Origin: Dysosmobacter welbionis
Lineage (GTDB): Bacteria > Bacillota > Clostridia > Oscillospirales > Oscillospiraceae
Length of the DNA: 64,000 bases
Direction of reading: 5' to 3'
Assembly (NCBI RefSeq): GCF_005121165.3
Contig: NZ_CP034413.3
Location: 2,046,001-2,110,000 of the forward strand
Shown here: piece by piece, positions 52,454-61,882 of the stretch
Layout: each line of letters begins with the position of its first letter
Numbering within the stretch: the stretch's first letter is position 1
Position numbers and translations under genes: made by a program
Notes under the pieces: model-generated
Databases searched by the model: none
The model's input: only the letters and a program-made list of their open reading frames with translations
What the model was told of the DNA's origin: nothing

Positions 52454-53571
52454 GTGGTCAAGCCCTCCGATCCGTTGGTCCGGGCCGTGTCCCGGTAATA
52501 GGCCACCAGCAGGTCCACCACCGTCCCGTAGGAGCGGATGCCGTCCTCTTGGCCGTAGCCCTTCAAAATCGTGTCGTACACCTTCTGGCTGGCATCCGCC
52601 GCAGCCCCCTCGAAGGATGCCCAGTAGGCGTTATTAGATGCCAGATCCGCCAGCACCGTGTCCGGAAGGCTGTCCCGGATGGCCTGCCAGGCCGCCGGAT
52701 CCGCCTGGTACAGGGCGTTGCCCAGGTGGATGTACCCCATCAGCCAGCCGGAGTATTCGTACACCGGATCGCCGCTGGTGGTGGAGGCCAGCACCGCCAG
52801 GAAGTTGCACTCCTGCTCCGAGGCGATGCCCCGCTGGTGGGACAGCTCGTGGGCGATGGTGGAGGGGATCAGGCAGGCGGGGGCGTCCACGTTGATGTTG
52901 GACTCCCCGGTGAAAGCAAAGTAGACGCCGGTGAAGTTCATGGCGCTCATGACCCTGGAGAAGAACATCCGCTTGGGCGCTCGGTCCTCAAATTCCAGGA
53001 AGGGGAACAGGTCCTCCGCGCCCTGGTAGATGTCCGTGCTCCCGGCAAAGATCTCGTTCAGAGACGCATTGAACGTCCCCGCCTCATCCCGGGGCACCTG
53101 GTCGGCTGTCTGCGCCAGATTTTCCGCGAACCACGCGGTCACCGCCGTCAGATCCGGGAGCGATACCTCCTCCGCCCGGATGCCGGACCGGTCCTGGAAG
53201 GTGTCCGTGTAATAGCACACCCCCCACAGCAGGCAGGTAGCGGCGCAGACGCTCAGCCCGGCGCAGACCGCCCCCAGAACCGCGCTGTAAGCCCGGCGCT
53301 TCCGCCGCCCTCTGGCCCTGACTACCGCCGTGATGTTCCATACCACATAGGCCAGCGCGAGGACGGCCGCCAGGACATACAGCACCTCCATCACAGAGAA
53401 GGAGACCCGATAGCACAGGCTGCCCAGAGATCTCCGGATCGGGGCGGATACAAATCGCTCCAGGGCGTTCATCCAGTCCCGGTGCTCCCGGGCGATCCAG
53501 AAGGCCGCCAGCAGGACCAGGTCCGCCAGCAGCCAGATGTGCAGTTTTTGGTGGGACTTGAAAAATGTCAT
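52450..53571 (-). CDS. DUF3810 membrane metallopeptidase-like protein
   Basis: 373 residues: three N-terminal membrane segments (LHIWLLADLVLLAAFWI, VLYVLAAVLALAYVVW, LSVCAATCLLWGVCYY) and a soluble domain with the zincin motif TIAHELSHQRGIASEQE (HExxH plus Glu). The DUF3810 family is uncharacterised. ATG 53571 lies inside the overlap with the upstream ATPase stop, with GGAG 5 bases before. It follows the peptide-type ABC genes, which would fit a peptidase role. Confidence 0.85.
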   Translation of the reverse strand: MTFFKSHQKLHIWLLADLVLLAAFWIAREHRDWMNALERFVSAPIRRSLGSLCYRVSFSVMEVLYVLAAVLALAYVVWNITAVVRARGRRKRRAYSAVLGAVCAGLSVCAATCLLWGVCYYTDTFQDRSGIRAEEVSLPDLTAVTAWFAENLAQTADQVPRDEAGTFNASLNEIFAGSTDIYQGAEDLFPFLEFEDRAPKRMFFSRVMSAMNFTGVYFAFTGESNINVDAPACLIPSTIAHELSHQRGIASEQECNFLAVLASTTSGDPVYEYSGWLMGYIHLGNALYQADPAAWQAIRDSLPDTVLADLASNNAYWASFEGAAADASQKVYDTILKGYGQEDGIRSYGTVVDLLVAYYRDTARTNGSEGLTT

Positions 53572-53573
53572 GC

Positions 53574-54311
53574 TCACTCCGCTGCCGCCAGCAGCTGGCG
53601 GGTATAGTCGTCTTTCGGGTGGTCGAAGATGTCATCCACTGTTCCCTGCTCCACGATGCGGCCTTCTTTCATCACCAGCACCCGGTCGCAGAGCTGGTAC
53701 ACCACATTCAGGTCGTGGGAGATAAAGAGATAGCTGAGATCCAGCTCCCGCCGCAGCGTCCGCAGCAGGTCCAGGATCTGGGCCTGGATGGTCACGTCCA
53801 GGGCGGACACCGGCTCGTCGGCAATGAGGAACCGGGGCCGCTGGATCAGCGCTGCAGCAATGGACACCCGCTGCCGCTGTCCGCCGGAGAGTTCCGCCGG
53901 TTTTGCCGCCAGACACTCCTCCGGCAGACCCACCCGGTCCAGCATCTCCCGCACCCGGCGCTTGCGCTCCGGGGCGTCATACTTGCCGTAGACCCGCAGC
54001 GGCTCCTCCAGGGTCCACTCCACCGAATAGGCGGGGTTCAGCGCGCTGTACGGGTCCTGAAAGATCATCTGGGGCCGCTTGGTGTAGTGAATCACCTGCC
54101 CCTGGTCGGGCTTCACAATGCCCAGGATGGTCCTGGCCAGGGTGGATTTTCCGGTGCCGGACTCGCCCACCAGACCCAGGATTTCCCCATGGCGCACATC
54201 AAAGGTCACGTCGCGGAGGACCTCCTGATAGGGGCCGCGGCGGAAGAGCCCGCGGTCCCGGTATCCGCTGGTGACGTGCCGGACGGAGAGCACCAGCTCC
54301 TGTTCGCTCAT
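53574..54311 (-). CDS. Oligopeptide/nickel-type ABC transporter ATPase (OppF/NikE-like)
   Basis: 245 residues: Walker [10 protein letters not shown], signature [10 protein letters not shown], Walker B FLIADEP. The C-terminal oligopeptide-binding (OppD/F-C) extension common in Opp ATPases is nearly absent, which resembles NikE/DppF short forms. It overlaps the next ATPase gene by four bases. Confidence 0.92.
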   Translation of the reverse strand: MSEQELVLSVRHVTSGYRDRGLFRRGPYQEVLRDVTFDVRHGEILGLVGESGTGKSTLARTILGIVKPDQGQVIHYTKRPQMIFQDPYSALNPAYSVEWTLEEPLRVYGKYDAPERKRRVREMLDRVGLPEECLAAKPAELSGGQRQRVSIAAALIQRPRFLIADEPVSALDVTIQAQILDLLRTLRRELDLSYLFISHDLNVVYQLCDRVLVMKEGRIVEQGTVDDIFDHPKDDYTRQLLAAAE

Positions 54312-55099
54312 GGCGTCTCCTCCTTCCGGTGCCGGGTGGGAATGGCGGCGATGAGCCGCTGGGTGTATGGGTGCCGGGGATGGCGGAACACCGTCTCGAT
54401 GTCCCCCTCCTCCACCAGCACGCCCCGCTGCATCACCGCCGTGCGGGTGCAGAGCTTCCGCACCACGTTCAGGTTGTGGGAGATGAACAGCATGGAGATG
54501 CCGGACTCCCGGTTCAGCTTTTTCAAAAGCTCCAAAATCTGGGCCTGGATGGTCACGTCCAGGGCGGTGGTGGGCTCATCCAGCAGCAGCAGCTTGGGCC
54601 GTGCCACGACGGCCGCGGCGATCATGGCCCGCTGCAGCATCCCGCCGGAGAGCTCGTGGGGATACTTCCGATACACGCCCGCCGGGTCCGGCAGCTCCAC
54701 TGCTGCCAGGGCCGCCAGGGCCTGGTCCCGCCGCGCCTCCCGGGAGAGGTCTGTGTGGATACGCAGCACCTCCTCCACCTGGGGGCCGATACGCATCAGG
54801 GGGTCCATGCAGCTCTGCGGCTCCTGGAACACCACGCCGATCTCCCTCCCCTGGACCTGCCGCAGCAGCGTGCGGTCTGCGTGGAGCAGCTCCGCGCCGT
54901 CCAGCAGGATCTCCCCGGAAAAGTCGCACTGCTTTCGGGGCAGCAGTCCCGCCACGCTCATGGCGGTGACAGACTTGCCGGAGCCGGACTCGCCCACCAG
55001 CCCCAGGATCTCCCCGTCGTGGATGGTCAGGGACACGCCCGCCACGGCCTCCCGCTGCCGGGTGTGGAATTTCACATGCAGATCTCGGATCTCCAGCAT
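54308..55099 (-). CDS. Oligopeptide/nickel-type ABC transporter ATPase (OppD/NikD-like)
   Basis: 263 residues: Walker [10 protein letters not shown], signature [12 protein letters not shown], Walker B LLLLDEP. The signature reads LSGGMLQR, as in NikD/DppD. It forms a heterodimer with the OppF-like protein. Its start overlaps the upstream permease stop by a base. Confidence 0.92.
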   Translation of the reverse strand: MLEIRDLHVKFHTRQREAVAGVSLTIHDGEILGLVGESGSGKSVTAMSVAGLLPRKQCDFSGEILLDGAELLHADRTLLRQVQGREIGVVFQEPQSCMDPLMRIGPQVEEVLRIHTDLSREARRDQALAALAAVELPDPAGVYRKYPHELSGGMLQRAMIAAAVVARPKLLLLDEPTTALDVTIQAQILELLKKLNRESGISMLFISHNLNVVRKLCTRTAVMQRGVLVEEGDIETVFRHPRHPYTQRLIAAIPTRHRKEETP

Positions 55100-55911
55100 C
55101 AGGACACCCCCCCGTTCCGGCGCTGCAGGCCCTCGCCGATGAGACCCACGCCGAAGATCAGCAGCACGATGGCGCCGCCGGAACCCAGGGCATACCAGGG
55201 GGCGCTGGTCAGCATCCCCTGCGCCTCCGAGAGCATGTAGCCCAGGGAGGCGTCCGGCGGCGTGACGCCGATGCCCAGATAGCTCATGGAGGCCTCCGCC
55301 AGCACCGCGTTGTTGAAGCCGATGGTGATGGCCGGCAGCAGCACCTGCGTGGTGTTGGGCAGGATCTGCCGCACCAGGATGCGGCCGCTGGAGGCCCCCA
55401 TCAGCCGGGCGCTCTTCACATAATTCACGTCCCGCAGCGCCGCGAAGGCGGTGCGGGTCACCCGGGCAAAGCTGGGGATGAACACGATCCCCAGGGCGAT
55501 CACCACGTTGTATTTATTCCCCGGCCCCAGGATGCTGATGAGAACCAGGGCCAGCAGGATGCTGGGAAAGGCGGTCAGCGCGTCATTCAGGCGCATCAGG
55601 ACCTCGTCCACCACGCCGCCGAAATAGCCCGTGAGGGCGCCCGCTGCCGTGCCGCACACCGCGCCGATGGCCACGGTGCTCAGGGCGATCAGGAAGGTGG
55701 TGCCCGCCCCCTGCAGCACCCGGCTGAAGATGTCCCGGCCGAAGCTGTCGGTCCCCAGCCAGTGGGCCAGGGAGGGGCCCTCCAGCTTGGGCCCTGCCAG
55801 CAGGGCGTCCGGGTCGTAGGGCGTCCACACCAGGCCGACCAGGATCAGCGCCGCCATGAGGCCGGTGACAATCAGCCCGGCCAGCAGGTATCCGTTCATC
55901 CGCCGCTTCAT
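55099..55911 (-). CDS. Dipeptide/nickel-type ABC transporter permease (DppC/NikC-like)
   Basis: 270 residues with five or six membrane segments and the conserved LGTDSFGRDIFSRVLQGAGT (about 49-68, the OppC signature). EAA-type loop: ALRDVNYVKSARLMGASSGR. It overlaps the DppB stop by 4 bases. A C7/G7 run near the end (55106-55112) is read through in frame. Confidence 0.92.
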   Translation of the reverse strand: MKRRMNGYLLAGLIVTGLMAALILVGLVWTPYDPDALLAGPKLEGPSLAHWLGTDSFGRDIFSRVLQGAGTTFLIALSTVAIGAVCGTAAGALTGYFGGVVDEVLMRLNDALTAFPSILLALVLISILGPGNKYNVVIALGIVFIPSFARVTRTAFAALRDVNYVKSARLMGASSGRILVRQILPNTTQVLLPAITIGFNNAVLAEASMSYLGIGVTPPDASLGYMLSEAQGMLTSAPWYALGSGGAIVLLIFGVGLIGEGLQRRNGGVS

Positions 55912-56858
55912 GACGCACCTCCCAGCCGCAGGCGGGGGTCGATCCGCTGGTTGACAATGTCTGCCACGGTGCCTGCCAGCACCACCCAGAAGGCCAGGAT
56001 CACCACGATGGCCTGCACCACGGGGTAGTCCCGGTTGGAGATGGAGGCCACCAGCAGCCGTCCCAGCCCCGGGATGGCAAACACCTGCTCCACCACGATG
56101 CCAGCCGCCACGATCTCCGCCATGGTCTGGGCCAGGAAGGTCACCACCGGCACCAGGGCGTTGCGCAGCACATGGCGCCGCAGGACCGCCCCCCGGTCAT
56201 TGCCCCGGGAGATGGCGGTGCGGACATAGTCCCGCCGCATCTCCCCCTGAATGGTGCTGCGGAGCATCCGCACGGTCATGGCGATCCGGGGGATGGCGAT
56301 GGCCGCAGCCGCGAAAAACAGATACCGGAACGCCCCGGTCGGGTCCGCACCCAGATCCGGGAATTGGCCGTGGACAAACCAGCGGAGGGTGATGCTGAAC
56401 AGCCAGGAAATCAGGATGCCGGTGAAAAACGGCGGCACCGCCATGCACAGCTGGTCCAACACCGTCCCCACGGCGTCTCCCACCCTGCTGTGCCCGCGGG
56501 AGGCCCACAGCCCCAGGGGAATGGACACCACGGCAATCAGCGCGAAGCTGAGAAGGCTCAGGCACAGGGTAATCCCCACCTTGGGGGCAATCAGCTCCCA
56601 CACCGGCTGGCTATAACTGTAAGAAATCCCCAGGTCCCCGGTGAAAAAGCCCGCCAGCCACTCCAGATACCGCACCGCGAAGGGGCGGTCCAGCCCCAGC
56701 TCCGCCTCCAGCTCCGCCACGCGCTCCGGCGTGGCCTGGGTGCCCAGCATGATCTCCGCCGCACTGCCGTGGATCAATTCAAAGGCCGCAAACGCCAGAA
56801 GGGAGACGATGACCATGGTGACCAGCAGCATCAAAATCCGCTTGCATACGTACTTCAT
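55908..56858 (-). CDS. Dipeptide/nickel-type ABC transporter permease (DppB/NikB-like)
   Basis: 316 residues from ATG 56858, with GGGAG upstream. It has six membrane segments and the family pattern IMLGTQATPERVAELEAELGLDRP (near 45), SYSYSQPVWELI and YVRTAISRGNDRGAVLRRHV (EAA loop). With the DppC-like protein it forms the membrane channel. Confidence 0.92.
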   Translation of the reverse strand: MKYVCKRILMLLVTMVIVSLLAFAAFELIHGSAAEIMLGTQATPERVAELEAELGLDRPFAVRYLEWLAGFFTGDLGISYSYSQPVWELIAPKVGITLCLSLLSFALIAVVSIPLGLWASRGHSRVGDAVGTVLDQLCMAVPPFFTGILISWLFSITLRWFVHGQFPDLGADPTGAFRYLFFAAAAIAIPRIAMTVRMLRSTIQGEMRRDYVRTAISRGNDRGAVLRRHVLRNALVPVVTFLAQTMAEIVAAGIVVEQVFAIPGLGRLLVASISNRDYPVVQAIVVILAFWVVLAGTVADIVNQRIDPRLRLGGAS

Positions 56859-56909
56859 GGCATCATCTCCCTTCCGGGGCAGCGGCAGCATACCTGCCGC
56901 GCATTGGAT

Positions 56910-58460
56910 TTACTGGGCGTAATGGACCGTGGACAGGTCCATCACATAGATGGGATAGAACTGGTATCCCTCCAGCCCGTTCCGCAGAACCACCAGGTCC
57001 GCCAGGTCCTGGATGTAGACATTGGCGGCGTGTTCCGTCAGGTTCCGCTCCATCTGTTTGTAGAGCTCTGTCTGCTCTGCGTCGTCGGCCGTGGCCTGGG
57101 CCTGCTGGAACAGGGCGTCATAGTCCGTGTTCTGATAGTTGATAAAGTTGTCGTCCGCCGCAGAGGTGAACCGCTCCAGCAGCGCCCGGGCAGTCATGTT
57201 GGAGGCGTCTACGCCTACCACGGTGGACTGGAACTGCCGGTTTCCGTACACCTCGCTGAGCCAGGCACCCCACTCCACAGGCTGAATCTCCGCGGTGATG
57301 CCCACGGCCTTCAGCTGCTCCACCAGCACAGTGGCCGTGTCGATGTGGGGCTGATAGTTGGAGGGGACGGTGATGGTCATGGAGAACCCGTCGGGATACC
57401 CGGCCTCCGCCAGCAGCTCCCTGGCCCGCTCCGGGTCATAGGGATAATAGTCTGTCAGGTCCTCCACAAAATATTTCTGAAACGCCGGGTACATACTGGA
57501 GCCGATGGGGCTGCCGTACCCGTCGAAGGCCACATCGATGATCTGCTGTTTGTCCACGGCGTAGCACAGGGCCTGCCGGACCTTTTCATTGTTGAAAGGC
57601 TCCGCGGCGTTGTTCAGATACAGCGCCTGCACCAGATTCATCGTGCCTTCCAGCACCTGGAAGTCATCCCCCAGCTGGGCGGCCTGGGTGCTGGTCAGGT
57701 GGGCGAACATGTCGATGGCTCCGCTCTGCAGGCTCATTACCAGGCTGTCCGCGTTCTCAATGATCCGGAAGGTCACCTTGTCCAGCTGGGCCGGGGTGCC
57801 CCAGTAGCCGTCAAACCGCTCCAGAACGATGGAGTCCTGGGCTGTCCGGGAGACGAATTTGAAAGGCCCCGTGCCCACCGGGGCGGTGGCCTGGTCCGTA
57901 TAGTCCTCCGGCAGGATGGCCAGAGTCAGATAGGATAAAAACTCGCTGTCCGGCTGATCCAGGGTAATGGTCAGCGTGGTGTCATCAGCCTGGATGCTGG
58001 AAATAGCAGAAAGCGCCGGGATCAGAGGCGTTCCCTCCGAATCGTCGGCGCAGCGTTCGATGGAATATGTGACATCCCGCATCTCTACCGGGTCCCCGTT
58101 GTGGAACTGCACACCCTCCCGCAGGGTAAAGGTGTATGTGGTCTGATCCTCAGAGATCTCGTAATGGTCAGCGACCGCGGGCACCAGGTCTCCGTCAGGC
58201 GTGGGCTTCACCAAGCCCTCAAATACGTTGAACATGACTTCCTTGGTTCCTGCCGCCACCGCCAGGTGAGGGTCAAGACTCTCGTCCAGGTCCTGCGCGA
58301 TGCCCACCACGATCTCGTTCGCCTGGGCCCGCGCCTCGGTAGAGCCGTCCGCTGTCTGTCCATCCTCTGACGCCTGCTCTGTGCTGCCGCCTCCGCAACC
58401 GGTGAGTGCGGCGCTCAGGAGGCCCGTCAGAAGAAGGAGCGCCATAAGCCTCTTCTTCAT
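56910..58460 (-). CDS. Peptide/nickel-type ABC transporter substrate-binding lipoprotein (family 5)
   Basis: 516 residues from ATG 58460 (AAAGGAGAG upstream). The signal peptide ends in the lipobox LTGC near residue 20. SBP_bac_5 landmarks are PDGDLVPAVADHYEISED, YTFTLREGVQFHNGDP, VGTGPFKFV, VRQALCYAVDKQQII and SSMYPAFQKY. The receptor binds peptides, nickel-chelates or related compounds; short ATPases lean toward nickel or dipeptides. It is the first gene of the operon. Confidence 0.92.
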   Translation of the reverse strand: MKKRLMALLLLTGLLSAALTGCGGGSTEQASEDGQTADGSTEARAQANEIVVGIAQDLDESLDPHLAVAAGTKEVMFNVFEGLVKPTPDGDLVPAVADHYEISEDQTTYTFTLREGVQFHNGDPVEMRDVTYSIERCADDSEGTPLIPALSAISSIQADDTTLTITLDQPDSEFLSYLTLAILPEDYTDQATAPVGTGPFKFVSRTAQDSIVLERFDGYWGTPAQLDKVTFRIIENADSLVMSLQSGAIDMFAHLTSTQAAQLGDDFQVLEGTMNLVQALYLNNAAEPFNNEKVRQALCYAVDKQQIIDVAFDGYGSPIGSSMYPAFQKYFVEDLTDYYPYDPERARELLAEAGYPDGFSMTITVPSNYQPHIDTATVLVEQLKAVGITAEIQPVEWGAWLSEVYGNRQFQSTVVGVDASNMTARALLERFTSAADDNFINYQNTDYDALFQQAQATADDAEQTELYKQMERNLTEHAANVYIQDLADLVVLRNGLEGYQFYPIYVMDLSTVHYAQ

Positions 58461-58779
58461 GGTTCTCTCCTTTGCATCACTGCTCATTTCGAGTCAGTGT
58501 TGGGCGGAAACTGTCCGCCCTGACAGAAATGTTCGGCTCTATTCAATTTTAAAAGGAGCCTCACAGGGCATGTTATTTTTATAACGCTTGCCCTGCAAGG
58601 GTGTATTGTACACGAACGCCCCGGGGATTGCAAGGGCTTTCGCAAAAAAACAGCCTGTTCGGGGGAGAAACATTCACAAATCCGTCACACCTGCGGAATT
58701 GAATTTCCGGGGGCGGCGTGCTATACTAATTTACATCGCTTTGGATGGGGCCGCCCATCCCAGTCAGGAGGTGTCACTC
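58461..58779. other. Divergent region between the ABC operon and the diacylglycerol kinase gene, with inverted repeats
   Basis: It contains CAGGGCA / TGCCCTG with an inner GTTAT-TTTT-ATAAC stem (58564-58595) and GGGCGGA-AACTG-TCCGCCC (58502-58520), both upstream of the ABC start. On the plus strand TTGAAT (58699-58704), 17 bases, TATACT (58722-58727) is the promoter of the next gene. No ORF is supported. Confidence 0.5.
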
Positions 58780-59667
58780 TTGAAAACGAAGAAACTGCTG
58801 TTCATTCTCAATCCCCGGGCCGGGCGGAACAAGCCCCACGGTCCGCTGTTTGACGCGCTGGCCATCCTCTCCGGCGCGGGTTACCTCATCCGGATCCACG
58901 AGACCTCCGCCCCAGGAGACGCGGCCGATACCGCCGCCCGGGAGGGCGCCGGATACGATCTGGTGGTGGCAGCCGGAGGAGACGGCACCCTCAACGAGGT
59001 GATCTCCGGCCTGATGCGGCTGGATGCCCCGCCGCCCCTGGGCTATCTCCCCCAGGGAACCACCAACGACTTCGCCTCCAGCCTCCAGATTCCACGGACC
59101 CCGGCGTCCGCCGCGAAAAACATTGTACAGAACCGCATGCGGGAACTGGACATCGGCCGGTGGAATGAGCGGAGCTTCATCTATGTGGCCTCCTTCGGCG
59201 CCTTCACCCGCAGTTCCTATGCCGCCTCTCAGGCGGCCAAGAACGCCCTGGGCCACTTTGCCTATATTCTGGAGGGGATGAAGGACCTGAACACCCTCCG
59301 CCCCTATCACATCCGCCTCACCGCTGACGGAGAGGTGCTGGACGGGGACTACCTGTTCGGCGCCGTGTGCAACTCCACCTCCATCGGCGGGCTGATGAAG
59401 CTGGACCCGGAGCGGGTGGTGCTGGATGACGGGAAATTCGAGATGCTGCTGGTCCCCAGCCCCAAGACAGCCGCGGATCTGCAGAATCTGGTGCTGGCGC
59501 TGCTGAACCAGCAGTATGACAGCCAGGGCCTGGTGTTCCGCCACGTCTCCTCCCTCCGGCTGGAGACAGAGGAGGAGCTGCCCTGGTCCCTGGACGGAGA
59601 GTATGCCCCCAGCGTGCCGGTGGTGGACATTGTCAATCGACAGCGGGCGCTGAGGATGCTGTTATGA
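58780..59667 (+). CDS. Diacylglycerol kinase family lipid kinase (YegS/DgkB-like)
   Basis: 295 residues with the NPRAGRNK nucleotide loop (near 11-18), GGDGTLNEVISGLM (67-80) and LPQGTTNDFASSL (near 90-102), the DAGK catalytic set. The start is TTG 58780, set by AGGAGGTG 6 bases upstream; a GTG nine bases earlier overlaps the site. It phosphorylates diacylglycerol or a related lipid. Its stop overlaps the Nudix gene start by four bases. Confidence 0.88.
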   Translation: MKTKKLLFILNPRAGRNKPHGPLFDALAILSGAGYLIRIHETSAPGDAADTAAREGAGYDLVVAAGGDGTLNEVISGLMRLDAPPPLGYLPQGTTNDFASSLQIPRTPASAAKNIVQNRMRELDIGRWNERSFIYVASFGAFTRSSYAASQAAKNALGHFAYILEGMKDLNTLRPYHIRLTADGEVLDGDYLFGAVCNSTSIGGLMKLDPERVVLDDGKFEMLLVPSPKTAADLQNLVLALLNQQYDSQGLVFRHVSSLRLETEEELPWSLDGEYAPSVPVVDIVNRQRALRMLL

Positions 59668-60278
59668 GAGACTTGGAACATCTGCGTCGCCGGTACGCAG
59701 ACCATGTGCCGGGGCTTCTGGGCGCCCGGCACAGCTATGCCGTCCTCTGTCCCCTGGTGGAGCGGCCGGACGGCCTGCACCTGCTCTTCGAGGTCCGCTC
59801 CGCCGCCCTGCACCGCCAGCCCGGGGAGGTGTGTTTCCCCGGGGGCCGGATGGAGGCGGGGGAGACGCCGGAGCAGTGCGCCCTCCGGGAGACGGAGGAG
59901 GAACTGGCCATCCCCCGTCAGGAGGTGGAGGTCCTGGGCAGGCCGGACTTCATCTGCAATCAGGCGGGCTTTCTGATGCAGCCGGTGCTGGGACTGGTCT
60001 CGGCCGCCGGTTTTGCGGCGGTGGCGCCCTCCCCTGCGGAGGTGGGAGAGGCATTCACCGTCCCCCTGGCTTTTTTTCGGGAGACCGCTCCGGAGCAGTA
60101 TGTCTATGCCCTGCAGCCGGACGTGCCGGGGGACTTTCCCTATGAGACCGTGGGGATTCCTGCGGACTACCGCTGGGCCCGGGGCCGGGTGGAGGTCCCC
60201 ATCTGGTATTGGCAGGGCCACGCCGTCTGGGGTATGACCGCCCGCCTGACCCAGGACATCGTCCGCCACCTGGAATAA
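59664..60278 (+). CDS. Nudix hydrolase, CoA pyrophosphatase type (NudL/YeaB-like)
   Basis: 204 residues. FEVRSAALHRQPGEVCFPGG is the UPF0035 motif found before the Nudix box in CoA pyrophosphatases, and GGRMEAGETPEQCALRETEE-ELAI is the Nudix box (GX5EX7REUXEEXGU). It would cleave CoA to 4'-phosphopantetheine and 3',5'-ADP. It overlaps the lipid kinase gene, so the two are translated together. Confidence 0.9.
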   Translation: MRDLEHLRRRYADHVPGLLGARHSYAVLCPLVERPDGLHLLFEVRSAALHRQPGEVCFPGGRMEAGETPEQCALRETEEELAIPRQEVEVLGRPDFICNQAGFLMQPVLGLVSAAGFAAVAPSPAEVGEAFTVPLAFFRETAPEQYVYALQPDVPGDFPYETVGIPADYRWARGRVEVPIWYWQGHAVWGMTARLTQDIVRHLE

Positions 60279-60284
60279 AGAGCA

Positions 60285-60323
60285 CAGGCAGGGCCGGAGC
60301 ATTCGCTCCGGCCCTGCCTGTTT
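60285..60323. terminator. Bidirectional terminator
   Basis: CAGGCAGGGCCGGAGC-ATTC-GCTCCGGCCCTGCCTG, a 16-bp perfect stem followed by TTTAG. Confidence 0.8.
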
Positions 60324-60335
60324 AGAATGGAGGAT

Positions 60336-61403
60336 TTATGTGCCCAGAAACTCCGGGTCATATCCGATGAACTTTTCCCACGCCGGCCCGTCCGCCGCCG
60401 GAGAAAAGCCGAACTCCCGGTAAAAGCCCGCCGCAGCCTCCGTCTCCGGCGTGGGCAGCCGCAGGCGGTCCCGGCCCATGGGGCGATAGTGCATCACTGC
60501 CTGGCCGATCAGCTGCACGCCGTAACCCCGGCGCCGCCAGGGCTCTGCCACTGCCAGCAGGGGGATCCAGCCGCAGCCCCGCTCCGATTCCCGGCCGTCG
60601 TCAAAGGCCACCGCGCCCACAGGCGTTCCATCCAGATACCCCGCCAGTACAGGCGCCCCGGCGGACAGTGCCCCGGAGGTCCCCGCCCACGCCGCCGGAA
60701 ACTCCGCCTGCTCCCGCGCCAGGGGGCGGAAATAGAGGCCGGGCTCCAGTCCGTTGGCCCGCTGCTTCACGGTGCATCCTTGGGTGAAGGCCGGGTCTGT
60801 CAGATGGCTCGCATCGTCCCGCCAGACCACCTGGATCCGCGCCCCCTCCGCCCGCAGCAGAGAGACAGCGGTGTTGCTGCCGGTGGGCGTCTTCCCCAGC
60901 TCCTCCAGCGGGATGCCCTGCAGGGCCGCCAGCAGCAGGCGGATGGCGCAGCCATGAGAGAACACCGCCGCCGTTTTTCCGTCATTGGCCGCCGCAATGT
61001 CCCGCACGGCCGCCAGCAGCCGGGTCTGGACTGCCTGGGGCGTCTCCGCGCCCTCTACGTGCCACAGGTGGAGCCGGTGGTTGAAGTTTTCCAGCTGCGC
61101 CGGGTCCTGCCGGGCGATCTCTCCCCAGGTCTTCTCCTCCCACACGCCCACGCAGATCTCCCGCAGGTCCCGCCGCCGGTGCAGGGGCAGGCCCTTGGGC
61201 TTGTATATGGCGCTGGCGGTGGCGCAGGTGCGGTAGAGGTCGCTGGCGTAGACCGCGTCGATGGGAATATCCGCGAATCGGCGCGCCAGCGCCTGGATCT
61301 GCCGCTCGCCCCGGTCTGTGATGCTGCTGTTGGCCTGTCCCTGGGCGATGCGGTACAGGTTGCCCTCCGCCTCTGCGTGGCGAATCAGATAGATGGTGGT
61401 CAT
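60336..61403 (-). CDS. Histidine phosphatase fused to a GNAT acetyltransferase
   Basis: 355 residues from ATG 61403. The N-terminal 200 residues are a phosphoglycerate-mutase-like phosphatase: IRHAEAEG (catalytic His, near 9), TDRGERQIQALA, YASDLYRTCATA, FSHGCAIRLLL (second His). The C-terminal half (about 205-355) is a GNAT domain: PLLAVAEPWRRRGYGVQLIG and GFYREFGFSPA. Two-domain chains of this type occur in Clostridia with unknown function. Minus-strand upstream sequence shows no strong ribosome site except GAGGAAACC before the ATG. Confidence 0.85.
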   Translation of the reverse strand: MTTIYLIRHAEAEGNLYRIAQGQANSSITDRGERQIQALARRFADIPIDAVYASDLYRTCATASAIYKPKGLPLHRRRDLREICVGVWEEKTWGEIARQDPAQLENFNHRLHLWHVEGAETPQAVQTRLLAAVRDIAAANDGKTAAVFSHGCAIRLLLAALQGIPLEELGKTPTGSNTAVSLLRAEGARIQVVWRDDASHLTDPAFTQGCTVKQRANGLEPGLYFRPLAREQAEFPAAWAGTSGALSAGAPVLAGYLDGTPVGAVAFDDGRESERGCGWIPLLAVAEPWRRRGYGVQLIGQAVMHYRPMGRDRLRLPTPETEAAAGFYREFGFSPAADGPAWEKFIGYDPEFLGT

Positions 61404-61558
61404 GGTTTCCTCCGTCCGGGCCTGGGCCCGCCGTTTTGAGATTTGGATGTCGTTATCATCATTATAACGGATCTGCCGGTTTCTGGCAAATCGCTCTAAC
61501 GCGTTTTTTTCCGGGAAAGCGGCTATACTACGCTCAGGCCGCAAAGGAGTGACTGAAG

Positions 61559-61738
61559 ATGAGAATGTGTACCGGATTTTGGGTCGGTATCGGCGCCGGA
61601 CTGATGGCCGGCGCGGCAGTGGGAATGATGATGCCCTACGGCAGGGATCCCATGAAAACGCAGGTGGGAAAGAGTATCCACAAGCTGGGTGTCGCCGTGG
61701 ACCATGCCGTGGACAGCATCGTTTCCGAAATGCGCTGA
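61559..61738 (+). CDS. Small Gly/Met-rich membrane protein (59 aa)
   Basis: The 59-residue ORF starts MRMCTGFWVGIGAGLMAGAA, has a glycine-rich membrane helix up to MMMPYGRDP, and ends in a short amphipathic tail. AAGGAG lies about 10 bases before the ATG. The pattern resembles the YtxH/DUF883-type small membrane proteins. It is followed by a terminator at 61746. Confidence 0.65.
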   Translation: MRMCTGFWVGIGAGLMAGAAVGMMMPYGRDPMKTQVGKSIHKLGVAVDHAVDSIVSEMR

Positions 61739-61745
61739 CGCGCAG

Positions 61746-61775
61746 GGCGGGGAGCCTCGGCTCTCCGCCTTTTTT
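61746..61775 (+). terminator. Intrinsic terminator after the 59-residue ORF
   Basis: GGCGGGGAGCC-TC-GGCTCTCCGCC with one wobble, followed by T7. Confidence 0.85.
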
Positions 61776-61795
61776 GATAAAATCGTTTTTGGGGC

Positions 61796-61823
61796 TTGAC
61801 TTTGGGAAAAGCTCTGGTATAAT
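61796..61823 (+). promoter_or_regulatory. tRNA-Ser promoter
   Basis: TTGACT (61796-61801), 16 bases, TATAAT (61818-61823). Confidence 0.75.
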
Positions 61824-61882
61824 AATAACGCTGTCGCATTTGGCGACGCCTCGTATACAGAAATTAGAACCAGAACAGCTAT

